The notes under the pieces: generated by a model
The model's input: only the letters and a program-made list of their open reading frames with translations
Databases searched by the model: none
Told to the model about the DNA's origin: nothing
Shown: in pieces, positions 10,437 through 19,849 of the stretch
How the letters are laid out: every line of letters starts with the position of its first letter
Numbering within the stretch: the first letter of the stretch is position 1
Position numbers and translations under genes: made by a program
Assembly: GCA_026119935.1 (NCBI GenBank)
Contig: JALRMH010000037.1
Span: forward strand, 1-64,000
Length of the DNA stretch: 64,000 nt
Reading direction: 5' to 3'
From: Endothia cerciana
Lineage: Eukaryota; Ascomycota; Sordariomycetes; Diaporthales; Cryphonectriaceae

Positions 10437-11883
10437 TTATCTGGCTTCATGGGACATAACGGCTTCAAGCTCGGCTTCTACATCATGCTCAGTAAGCCAC
10501 CTCATATCTGGTCTGTTTGCGATTCTTATCCTCAACTCCGAATCTGTCTCCGTGTGCCCGTTGATGGCCCCTTTCTTGTCGGTCCATTCCCTAGCATGAG
10601 CCTGACTGTGAACAATGTCCAGCAGTCTGGTAACCAGTGGTCTTCTCACCTTGTCGTAGAGATCGAGGGACTTCCCGATTTCCTCGCGCGTCGGTCTTGT
10701 TGATGGAACCCCAGGATTCCAAACTTGAGCCAGAGCAAGTGCAAGGGCGTATGCATCGTTGATGGCCAAGGAGCCGCCTGCTGCGAAGGCGCCGCCATGG
10801 GTATGGGCTGAATCACCAAGAAGAGCAATACGACCATCGAACACCAGGGACGGGAGTGCGGTGCCGGCATAATTCGGATAGGTCCTGACGTAGGGCACGG
10901 CGCTGACAATATCCTGTACGATGGGGTTCCATTCCTGCGTCTCGGTCAGTCGCCACCTCCGCTTGTACTGAAACATCCCAACAGGATCTTACTTGAAAAA
11001 GGCTCCTGAGAAAGACCAGCTCGCCGGGCCCATCCCATTTCGCGTCACGCAATGGCGCATGCGGGTCATCTGGGCTGCAATTATAACTCGCGACAATTGT
11101 GTACTGGTTCTTTCCTGGGGTGTCTTGTCAGCATCGTAGGCGCGTTTCGACTTAGCGAGTCCGTAGCACACCTAGTCTCGAAGCAAACAAGCTCGTCTTA
11201 TGTCCAACCCAGAACACGGCATCTTCTGGCAGGCCTTCGATATCCCGAACAAGAGAGAAATCGAATGTTGCCCTCAGAGCTACCATCCCGGTCCACTTCA
11301 GCTCATGCTCGGGATTCAACGCTCTCCTGACCTTGGAATGGATTCCATCGGCTCCAACAAGCAAATCCGCCCTCTCAGAACTGCCATCATCGAATGAGAC
11401 TACAACAACATCTCCGTGTTCGAGGGTCTTCGTCTCCGTGTTCACTGCGATAACGCGCTTTCCCAACCTCACCTCCACGTCCTTCGGTAACGCATCCAAT
11501 AAGGCTTTCTGTAGATGCGCCCTGTGGAATCTCGCCATTCGATGCTGCCATTTCACCTGGCTCTGCAGCTCATCATGCCCCAGCTCCTCGTTGGTCTTCC
11601 AGTGCCGGAATATCATCGGCCACCCGCTTGGCTGCCGGAAGGCAATGGACTCGTCGAGTACAGCATGGACGCCTAACTTACCGAGGGTGCGCAGTCCGCT
11701 CGGATTCAGGCCTATACTAGCTCCCACCTCGCGCAGCTGCTGCGCTTGTTCAAAGATTGTAATGTGGATACAGTCGGCAGGGTATAATCTGCGGAGCGAG
11801 ATGGCAGCCGTGAGACCCGCGATGCCGGCGCCAATGATCACGGCCCGGAAGCGAGTGTCGGAGTGAGAATCGTTGTGATTCAT
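10437..11883 (-). CDS. FAD-dependent monooxygenase (salicylate-hydroxylase-like)
   Basis: Three exons on the minus strand, 11883-11172, 11114-10993 and 10934-10437, encode 443 residues. Introns of 57 and 58 bases use donors GTGTGC and GTAAGA. Flavin motifs typical of group A aromatic hydroxylases are intact: the dinucleotide fold GAGIAGLTAA near the N-terminus, the DG-type motif VGADGIHSKVR, and the second FAD motif ALLGDSAH with a G-rich stretch after it. Such enzymes insert one oxygen into aromatic or related substrates using NAD(P)H and O2 and are frequent tailoring enzymes in fungal clusters. The start at 11883 gives MNHNDSHSDTRFRAVIIGAG; the longer upstream frame is not needed. The position between the hydrolase and the peptide precursor makes a pathway role possible but unproven. 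Confidence 0.9.
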
Positions 11884-12711
11884 CTTTGATCTATGATGAG
11901 TATGAACAAGTCTCGCGTACAGACAAGAAGGATTCGTCACCCGAAGTACGATAATGCCGGAGATGAGCGCGTCAGACTGACATCGGTCCGGACCGCTGCC
12001 AGATTGCCGCGGGAGACTGAGACTTGTTGGCATGCAGATCAGATCAGGCCATCACTCGACCACCGCTGCATCTTGGCGCCATCGCACCGAAAATTGACGT
12101 GATAATTATGACGATTAGCCACGGGGCGGGATACTTTGAGATCCTGCGGACCAAGCCCTTCTCCGCTGCAGTTGCGTAAGTACCAAGCAGATATAGGGAA
12201 ACAATTTGTAATCTCGGCAATCTAATCGCTATAGCTCAACCAAAATATTCAGCCAGTGAGGCCGGACCATGCTCGGAATTTTACCTTGGTCCCTCCAGTT
12301 TACAAATCACAACTGCCGCCTTGATACTACGTTCGCTTTTCAAGGTTCTAACCCCCGAGGTCTCTATCACTCAACATCGGAAGCGATCATGCCCACATCA
12401 TACTTACCAGCATTCAGCTCTTAGCCATATCACTTATAATTTCATTTGAAACGAATCGTTGATTCAACTAGCAGCGAGACTCAATGAAATGAGGTCAGCT
12501 TGTGTTCTAAACCCTGGAAGATCAAGGCCTGAAGACATTGAGCCAAATAGGTACTTTGAGCTGGTCTTCCCTCGCATATCTCCTCTCTTCACCAACTTCT
12601 GTAGTTCTTTCTGTTCTCAACACAATTGAGTTCCGTTTCTTGCTAGGAAGTAAAACGCCGCCCCCCTTCCTCCAAGATGTCTACCAGTCCGCTTTGTCCA
12701 TCTAGTCATTC
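11884..12711. other. Intergenic, no gene recognised
   Basis: An 828-base stretch upstream of the FAD monooxygenase and downstream of the P-loop gene (both minus strand). No ORF with coding character is seen; the part nearest 11884 should be the monooxygenase promoter. Confidence 0.45.
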
Positions 12712-13326
12712 TCATTTCGAACTCGTCTGTGCGCACACGCTCAAAACGTGATCAAAGATCTTTTGGGCTGCTTGCTCGGCAGTCAAGGTGGAAACATCCA
12801 GCTCCAGCCCGTGTTGTGATTCTGCAAAACGATGAATGGTGCATCTGCGGCGGAAAGATCGCAAGAGCTCGGGGTCGAGTATTTTATGATGCATCTCGCG
12901 TTCTGCCGTGCCGAGTCTTTCCAGGTTGACTGACTCATCGCACTCGAGCACGATTGGGATCAGGGCGCACCCCCTGGATCGTGCCGCTTCGAGGAACTCG
13001 GCACATGTGGCTGATCCTACGGGGTCGCTCGATTGAAAGTCTGTGAAAATGTAGAAGTGGGCGTATGTCGACACGCTCTTGGCCAGACTAGTGAAGACAG
13101 CGACCCGGATACTTTTGCGGAGATCTTGGTAGCCGGACTCCGTGCGGTGAAGAACGGCGTCCGCCGGGTCGATCAGGAGGTGGTTGTGGACAAGTCGGCC
13201 CTGCTGTCCGAGCAGTTGCTGGAGGATGCGCGCAATGGTAAGCTTGCCTGTGCCGGGGAAACCATTGATATGAATGATTGGCTTTGGTTCTGCAACACGT
13301 GCAAGATTACTACTCTGAGAAGTCAT
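12712..13326 (-). CDS. P-loop ATPase/kinase-like protein
   Basis: A single-exon protein of 204 residues. It opens with a Walker A loop, IIHINGFPGTGKLTIARIL, followed by an LVHNHLLIDPADAVL segment resembling the nucleotide-kinase-like AAA_33 group. Known members include zeta-toxin-like and chloramphenicol-phosphotransferase-like kinases. A lid-like arginine-rich segment (LLRSFRRRCTIHRFAESQ) lies near residue 160. The ATG at 13326 was chosen over the upstream TTG. It probably binds ATP and phosphorylates a small molecule; substrate unknown. It lies about 620 bases from the 3' end of the repeat-peptide gene, on the same strand. Confidence 0.75.
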   Translation of the reverse strand: MTSQSSNLARVAEPKPIIHINGFPGTGKLTIARILQQLLGQQGRLVHNHLLIDPADAVLHRTESGYQDLRKSIRVAVFTSLAKSVSTYAHFYIFTDFQSSDPVGSATCAEFLEAARSRGCALIPIVLECDESVNLERLGTAEREMHHKILDPELLRSFRRRCTIHRFAESQHGLELDVSTLTAEQAAQKIFDHVLSVCAQTSSK

Positions 13327-13950
13327 TTCCAAGATTGCGGTCCGAACAAAAAATCAGAGAGAAACACTCGCCTGACCGGTGAAAATTGGCAGTGGCGTTA
13401 CCGATGGGTAGGCATGAGGAATGATAAATGGCACCAGGGCGGAACGTCTCGCTGAGGTTTAAATAAAGACCGCGCTAAAAGTCTTCAAAAGATTGCCTAG
13501 AGTCGGGGTCGCAATATGCTATGGGTCCATGCTTCTCCGTCTCTTATTGCCGGCCTCACCTGGGCACCATTCATTTCATTGATAATCACAAGGGCATTCG
13601 ATCGTTCTCGAATGAAACTGTCGTGACACTATATAGTGCAGGTGCCCATTTACAACTGAGCGGGATTCAGAAAGACCGAAAGAGACGAGGTCAAAACGAG
13701 TAAAGTCGAACCATTCCAAAACAAAGTTGTAGCATACAGGGCTTCATTTAGTTTTGTCAAGCCATAAAGGCTATGCTGTTGCTAAAATCTACCATACAGG
13801 CCAAGTATCTGCTGATTCTCTGGAAGTAAGGAATACACTCCTGCTCGATCCACTTCCTCCGTGAGAAAGACGGGAACACTGCTGCTCATAACGTTTCTTG
13901 AGTTAGTCGCGACAAGATACATCCACAGGCGAAGCTTTCCAGACGCAGAT
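13327..13950. other. Intergenic, 3' flank of the repeat-peptide gene
   Basis: About 620 bases between two minus-strand genes. It contains the 3' UTR of the precursor gene and the promoter of the P-loop gene. No further ORF is convincing. Confidence 0.4.
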
Positions 13951-14689
13951 TTAGTGTTTCCCAACAAGCTGTGCATTTGAAGTCAGCCTACGCTCCAGCA
14001 CATGGGATTCTCCTACTCAGGATACTTACACCAACGCAAGCCATATCGCCGCGGGCGGCGCATGCAAGCTCGTTGGGGCTGATCTCCTCTCGTGCGACGA
14101 GCTAGGCCTCGGTCAGCTTGGAATGTCTGAGGCTATGCGAAGAAGCAATACTTACGCCGGCACAAGCCATATCACCGCGGGCAACGCATGCCAGCTCATT
14201 GGGGCTGACTTCCGCACGCTTCTTGTTCGCCTCGTTGCGCGCGACAAGCTAGACAATTGTTAACTTTGGGCGCCTGAAGCCGGTGAAAAATTGTTATGTA
14301 CTCACACCGGCACAGGCCATATCACCGCGGGCAACGCAGGCAAGCTCGTTGCCGACCTCTTCCACGGAGCGCGTGTCTGCAACAAGCTGACCGGAGTGTT
14401 AGTTCTCATTAGATTATTCGCATATTCGAGGAAGACTTACCCCAGTGCAAGCCATGTCACCACGAGCCACGCAGGCGAGCTCGTTGGCCGCGGTATCGTC
14501 GGCGCGCTTGCCCACGAGGCCGGCGCAAGCCATGTCACCTCGGGCAGCGCAGGCGAGCTCGTTACTCAACTCTTCCACAGATCGCGTCGCTCCAACAAGC
14601 TGACTAGTGTGTTAGTTTTTTTTGGACTTATTCATAAGTTTTAGGTAAGACTTACCCCAGCGCATGCCATGTCACCACGAGCGGCGCAA
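13951..14689 (-). repeat. Six tandem repeats spread over exons
   Basis: The coding unit NELAC.ARGDMAC.G plus spacer recurs six times. Copies 1, 4, 5 and 6 lie in exons 1, 3, 4 and 5; copies 2 and 3 share exon 2 with no intron between them. Every repeat-bearing exon ends just after the Gly of the unit and the next begins with LV, so the exon is the duplicating module and one intron appears to have been lost or never gained between copies 2 and 3. Confidence 0.85.
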
Positions 14690-14787
14690 GCCAGCTCGTT
14701 GCCAATCTGCTCAACAGTACGTGTCTGAACCGGCAAAGTCCTGGCAGAAGCCAAGGCAGCGACGACGACGAAGATACCGTAACGCAT
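13951..14787 (-). CDS. Secreted six-repeat peptide precursor with C-x7-C RGD loops
   Basis: Six minus-strand exons, 14787-14656, 14599-14441, 14386-14306, 14248-14156, 14101-14030 and 13968-13951, encode 184 residues. All five introns are 54-61 bases, phase 0, with GTAAGT or GTGAGT donors and CAG/TAG acceptors. A signal peptide (MRYGIFVVVAALASA) is followed by six copies of NELAC(A/V)ARGDMAC(A/T/V)G. Each copy holds two Cys seven residues apart enclosing an RGD tripeptide. Spacers start LV(G/A) and contain Arg or Lys-Arg sites (LVGKR, NEANKKR, LVAR), then an acidic stretch such as SVEEL, as in Kex2-processed repeat precursors; the last exon codes only LVGKH. Synonymous changes dominate between copies: repeat 1 against repeat 6 has eight silent changes and one replacement in 15 codons. 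I do not recognise the family. A role as a secreted signal, effector, pheromone-like or RiPP precursor is inference. Confidence 0.85.
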
Positions 14788-15447
14788 TTTGAGCGATGGA
14801 GGGGAGTGCAAGTGATGTGCAGATAGAGTTAGGAATTGGTTTTCCCTAGGTGAGTTGAGTGCTGGCTGTGTGCTATACATAGAGAAAAGGAATTTTATTA
14901 CTATTGCGATATTTCCGACTTATATAGATTATGTCGTGCTGAAATGCCCTGGTATTAGTGCCACCGAGTCTCCCGGGCCGCTCGCCGTCGTCAACTTCGG
15001 CTTTGCGAGCCGCAAGACGAGGCCTGCCATAAGATTGCTTTACTGGTGGTGGATCACCTTCACGTGGATGTCAGGCCTCACTTTCAGGCACAGTTCTCGT
15101 TTACCGCTGGTTCAGCCCCGCGCTGCTTCTGGCCTCACACTGGCTTTTTATCCCGCGCCAATGCGTGCCAAACTTTGGACTGCTGGTCAGTGCGCTCAAC
15201 ACCTTTGTCGGCCTCTTTATGTCTGTCTTGACGATACTTGAGAGGATGTCCTGTTTGTCCACTTGACCCTGTTCGGTACACAAAGTATACCTACTACCCA
15301 GAGGAAATAAACATATATAATATCCACAAGATTTCTATTTTATCGAGGCACATACACGAGATCAATACGCACAATCCAGTTTGCAGGAAGACCCTGTCCA
15401 GTTTGGGGCCCCACAATCTAGAGATATTGAATACATTTCGCTGCAGG
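14788..15447. promoter_or_regulatory. Divergent promoter region, repeat peptide and (iso)aspartyl peptidase
   Basis: 660 bases separate the start codons of the divergently transcribed precursor (minus) and peptidase (plus) genes. The leader of the precursor is pyrimidine- and CAAC-rich, and a TATA-like box lies on its side (separate entry). ORFs within it (for example 14855-15241) show no family content. Confidence 0.5.
14919..14927 (-). promoter_or_regulatory. TATA-like box of the repeat-peptide gene
   Basis: Minus-strand CTATATAAG lies about 130-140 bases before the ATG of the precursor gene, a usual distance for a fungal TATA box with a ~100-base leader. Strong TATA boxes are common at highly expressed small secreted-protein genes. 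Confidence 0.45.
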
Positions 15448-17309
15448 ATGACATTCCAAGCGAAACCCCCTTACGGTATCGTTGTCCACGGGGGTGCTGC
15501 GGACTCGTGGATAGGAAACGCGGATTCGTGCGCAGCGACCAGGTCATTCCTGGGGAAACTGATGGATGACCTGACTACGTCACTTGAAAGGGGGAGTGCA
15601 GCGGTCAATGTGGCTGCTGACGCCGTCGCAGCTCTGGAGGACTATCCCGAATTGTAAGTGGCACTAACTTCCAAGACCTGTGATTGTGAAAAGCCTGTGG
15701 TCGTGAGACACAAAAATTTCAAAACAGGGTCAGAACATTGTTTCTCTCTCCCTTTTTATCTTTTATTATTTTTGATTATTATTATACACTCCTAAATCTA
15801 ACTCTGGACGTTGTAGCAATGCCGGCAAAGGTTCTGCTCTGAACCATGACGGCCTACATGAGCTCGAGGCAGGCATTGTACGAGGCACCGACTCGTGCTA
15901 CCGCGCAGCCTTGTGCCTCAAGGCTACCAAGAATCCCATTCGCCTGGCGCAGGCTATGATGACAAATCCTCGGCCGGTCATCGTTTCTGGTACTGGGGGC
16001 GATGAGCTCGCTGGAACCCTTGGATTTGAGACAGTACCGAACACATATTTCACGACCGATAAAAGAAGAAGTTTCTGGTCCAGTAAACAAAAGGGGATGG
16101 ACGAACACGGAACAGTAGGAGCTGTAGTCTTGGATCTACACGGCAATCTCGCAGCAGCCAACTCAACGGGCGGGACGATGTTCAAGCACTCCGGGAGAGT
16201 GGGAGACACAGCCATTCTCGGTGCTGGTCTGTATGCCGATGGCGACCTAGCCATAGCCTGGTAAGTCTCCTTGCAACTCCCCGAGACTCGAGGATCTTCT
16301 CATAAGGTTATATAGTAGCGGCGGGGGAGAGCCAATCCTTGCGTCCATGCTGTCCAACAGGATAGTAAATTGTCGCCGCACGGGCCGATCACTCGATCAA
16401 GCTGTGTCATGCGCCATACTGGAAGCCACCGAGCTCTTTCCAGACACGTCTTGCGGTGTCATCGCCATCTCTTCTTCTGGCGAGCAGGTCGTACACTGCA
16501 ATAGTCGGATCTTCACAGTTTCTCGAAGTGGACTCCATGTTTCCTCAACCCTCGACGCGATTATTCCCTGCACCATTCCGATCATTGCTCCTTTGTGTAT
16601 CTTCGAGAATGATATAGTCAGAATCGGGTTCTCAAAGCACCCGACAGTGCCATTCCAAATACGTTTCCAGCTACTCGACAACAGGAGTCTGGTTGACATG
16701 GACAATAACATCTTTAATCATCTGTTGATGACGTTGAGGAAGGTAGCAGGTTTTTTGGCTCAGTTGGCTGAGGTGCCGCATGTGGCTATGATGGCGGTGT
16801 CAGCAGGGAATGTAGGGTGTTTGTTCCCACTTGCACGACCCACAGATACTATCAGCTCCCAGGACGACGGAAGAAAAGAAGCAGACTCGGATTTGAAGAA
16901 GAAGGTGGAATTGGGGGACGACCACTCAGCATCGTTGTTTCCTGGGCGTCTCCAGGTGTGTTGGTCCGAAAGGGTCTTGGCTACTGGGCAGAGAGGCCCG
17001 CTTTCCTTCTTCGCCTTAGGCGATAATGACTTTGTCAGGGCCAGCAATGCACTCCACAGCGCTATGAGGCTGAGCTTACGGGAGGCCTTGCAGGTCGAAT
17101 CCTGGTGTCTGATTGTCGCTCCAGAACAAGGACCCACTTGGGCGGTGCTAAGGGAAGATGCCCATCCCGATCCCAACTGGCCCGCGCCCTCGCCTTCGAA
17201 TGCTGACTGCCAGGGCCCATTTGTCATTGGCCTGGGGACCAAGGTATCGGATACGCAGCTTCAACATCTATGTGCGCTGGCCAAGGAAGCTCGAATAAGA
17301 CTCGGATAG
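15448..17309 (+). CDS. Threonine-type isoaspartyl peptidase/asparaginase with long C-terminal extension
   Basis: Three exons, 15448-15653, 15817-16260 and 16316-17309, encode 547 residues. The first ~290 residues are an Asparaginase_2 Ntn hydrolase. They contain IVVHGGA at the start, FNAGKGSALNHDG across the first join, the self-cleavage and nucleophile segment EHGTVGAVVLD (Thr after Gly), NSTGG, and GRVGDTAILGAGLYAD. These enzymes cleave isoaspartyl dipeptides or asparagine after autoproteolysis; the key residues are intact. Family members end near 310-350 residues, but this one continues for ~250 more. That part contains IVRIGFSKHPTVPFQ and AEVPHVAMMAVSAG, which I cannot assign; its shape faintly recalls a HIT-like fold. 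It is divergent from the repeat-peptide gene. The Asp- and Asn-containing repeats make a processing role imaginable, without evidence. Confidence 0.85.
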
Positions 17310-17625
17310 TTGCGGGCCTCACTTGATTCAACACAAGTTTTCAGTAATCATATATGGGCTGAAATTATGTGCAACCATTATACGCAGAGGTTATCCCAGC
17401 CCTCTGTTCATGTTGATCCTGATTTAGCGAGCGTGCGGCCTCAACTCGATCAAGTCCCTCGATACAGGATTCGATGGTCCACGACCTGTACAAAGCCTAT
17501 GTTTCGTTACAATTTCCGACTTGTCCATCGAATCTCGTCGGCCAGCACTGAGTCCATACAGGCACTAGGCCCATTACAACTCCATTTCTGGGTTCCACGC
17601 AAACTCAATAGGTCTTTCCATCACC
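17310..17625. other. Intergenic between peptidase and MFS genes
   Basis: A 316-base spacer between two plus-strand genes. A 153-codon ORF running through it and into the first MFS exons has no recognisable content and is in a different frame from the MFS exons. Confidence 0.5.
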
Positions 17626-19849
17626 ATGAATTCCAATGCAAAGTCCCTGCGACCGATAGTCGCGCCCAGGACTGGGTCGAGATTCGCTCTCTGCATATGC
17701 GGTATGTGGCCAGGGTGGAACACGAGGTCGACCAACAAGCTAAACAGATGATTAGCCATTCTACTTTCTAACTTTGTGAGTTTATTTTGGCTGTTTGTCA
17801 GGCGAGGATTTACGACTCATTGTCACATAGGTTACGGCTCTTGATTCCAGCCTGTCGTCCTCGGCGCATGTAGCCGTCGCATCCCATTTCGACCACTCCA
17901 ATGCCTCAACATGGCCAGTCAACGCGTTTCTGGTGTGCTCACTGATTGCTCAACCACTATATGCCGGATCATCCGATCATGTTGGCCGCAGGCCCGTCTT
18001 TTTAGCAGCCGCTGTGCTTTTCTTACTAGGAACTCTGTCTGCCGCCACCGCTTCATCTTGGACTTTGCTCATCATCGCCAGGTGTCTCTGCGGACTCGGT
18101 GTTGCAGGGCTTATGACCATGGGTGCAGATCTTCCATTTCATGATGCAAATCTCTATATAATGCTAATCATAGGACTGCAGGCTCGGTAATTCTCACGGA
18201 TCTCGTCGGCGTGGAAAGAAGAGGTCATTATCAGTCCCTAAATTATGTAAATTACGGTTTGGGGTCCGCGTAAGTATTCTTCGCTTACCTTGGAAGGTAT
18301 GAACAGCAACTGACGCAATATTTCCTGGATATAGCGTCGGTTCCGTCGCTGGCGGCGCTCTCGTGGATCGCTTTGGCTGGAGCTACGTCTACAAGGTATG
18401 TTTCCCGTTTATGAGGCTTTGGGCATGACTAATGACATTGTGATTCCCGGGCCATAGTCTCAACTGCCATTGTCCGTTGTGTCTGCTGTGATGATTTGGG
18501 CCTTCGTACCCTCTCAGGACCAATCGGGAGGACCTGTCAGTCAGGGGCCGGTCGCCTCGCATTTTTTTGAGGTTTATGACATGAAGGGTTCATTTTATTT
18601 GGTGAGCAGTTGCGACGTACCGGATTACTGTTGAACCTTGTCGTACTGATACGTCTCTGCAGGTGTCCTCATTGTTGTGTTTTGTGTTTATACTGAGCAC
18701 TGGTGGCAACGTATTTCCTTGGTCGCACCCACTGCTTTGGTCTTCCAGTGCCTTGCTCGGCTGTCTCCTTGTGGCTCTGACGATTACGGAGAAAAATGCG
18801 AGCAATCCTATCCTGCCTCCAGCAATTTTCCGTTCACCATTGCGGAGCGTTGTAGTCACCGGATTTTTGTTTTCCATGATCAACTACACTGTAAGTGGCA
18901 TTCTGCCCTTACCCGGTGCCTCCAGCTTGTCTTGGAGCTCTTACGTGGGTCGTCGGTCCCGAAACTGACCGGGTGTCTGGACAGGTCATGTACAACACCA
19001 CGTTGTTCTTTCAGACCGTGAAGCTAGAGACTGCTGAGGAAGCAAGTACTCACCTGCTGATTCCCTCTGTTGCATTCACCCTGGCAAGCGCAATCACCGG
19101 GACATTGATAGCCCGCTTGCAAACACCTCGACCTACCTTACTAGCAAGCCGGAACCTGCTGCTTATGGGCTCCATCGGATCCGTTTTCATGGTGGCTGCA
19201 CTTTCAAGCCTTGACGTCTCAGACATCGCCTATGACCTTTTGCTCACGTTGTCAACATCAGGAGCCGGCATGATGGCACCCAGCACTGTGCTTACTCTGC
19301 TCAACCTTTGTGACAGAGATGAGCATGCTACGGTCAATGGTGCTTTCATTATGATGCGATCCTTGGGAGTGATAGCAGCGACATCTCTGAGTACAACAAT
19401 TATTCAGAACACATTTCAGGGATATTTGAACCTTCACAACTATAGTGATGCCACTCTCGAGGTAATGTCACCAGTCCATCTTTTATACCGCGCCCTGGCA
19501 CCCAAAAGTTGGAGATGCTCATGATTCTAACAACCATTTTTTCCGCAGACGATCAACGAAGCCCGCCTCAATATCAACCTGATTGGGGAGCTTCCAAGTG
19601 CTATAAAATTAGAAGGTGAGCAAACACCTCACCTAGTGTATAAATACAGTCGAGGCTGATAACTGTATAGTGATCAGGGCTTACAAAATGGGGTTTACTT
19701 TTATCTTTGGACTAAATATTGTATTGTCCCTGGCGATCTTTTTGACTATTAGCTCATTACCAGCCCAAGGATTTTCAGACAAGTCTGTGACTATAACAGA
19801 TGATGCCGATATAGAACTTCTTAGTGATGAGATTGGGGACGAAGTTTGA
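17626..19849 (+). CDS. MFS transporter, DHA2/multidrug type (about 14 TM segments)
   Basis: Ten exons encode 543 residues: 17626-17701, 17756-17775, 17831-18122, 18182-18269, 18335-18395, 18458-18601, 18663-18890, 18985-19461, 19549-19615 and 19671-19849. Joins were set by frame and family match. Exon 2 is a 20-base micro-exon completing TM1 (ALCICAILLSNFVTALDSS). Motif A appears as GSSDHVGRRPVF after TM2, motif B as ARCLCGLGVAGLMTMG, and motif C-like glycines as NYGLGSAVGSVAGG. The central and C-terminal halves carry further hydrophobic segments to a short acidic tail. Drug:H+ antiporters of this type export small molecules or vacuolar basic compounds and commonly serve clusters. The donor at 18123 (GTGCAG) is weak, but the join MTMGSVILTDLV is convincing. 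Confidence 0.87.

Noticed and set aside
14291..14644. Plus-strand ORF of 117 codons opposite the repeat-peptide exons
   Set aside because: It owes its length to the antisense of the repeats and crosses the predicted introns; the minus-strand spliced product has a signal peptide and conserved repeats.
14030..14787. Interpreting the repeats as a standard alpha-type mating pheromone gene
   Set aside because: Known filamentous-ascomycete pheromone cores are short Trp/Cys/Gly-Gln peptides; these repeats have no aromatic residue and a longer Cys spacing, so the label would be unsupported.
17310..17771. Plus-strand 153-codon ORF before the MFS gene
   Set aside because: No motif or membrane segment; it overlaps the first two MFS exons in another frame, and those exons rebuild TM1 correctly.
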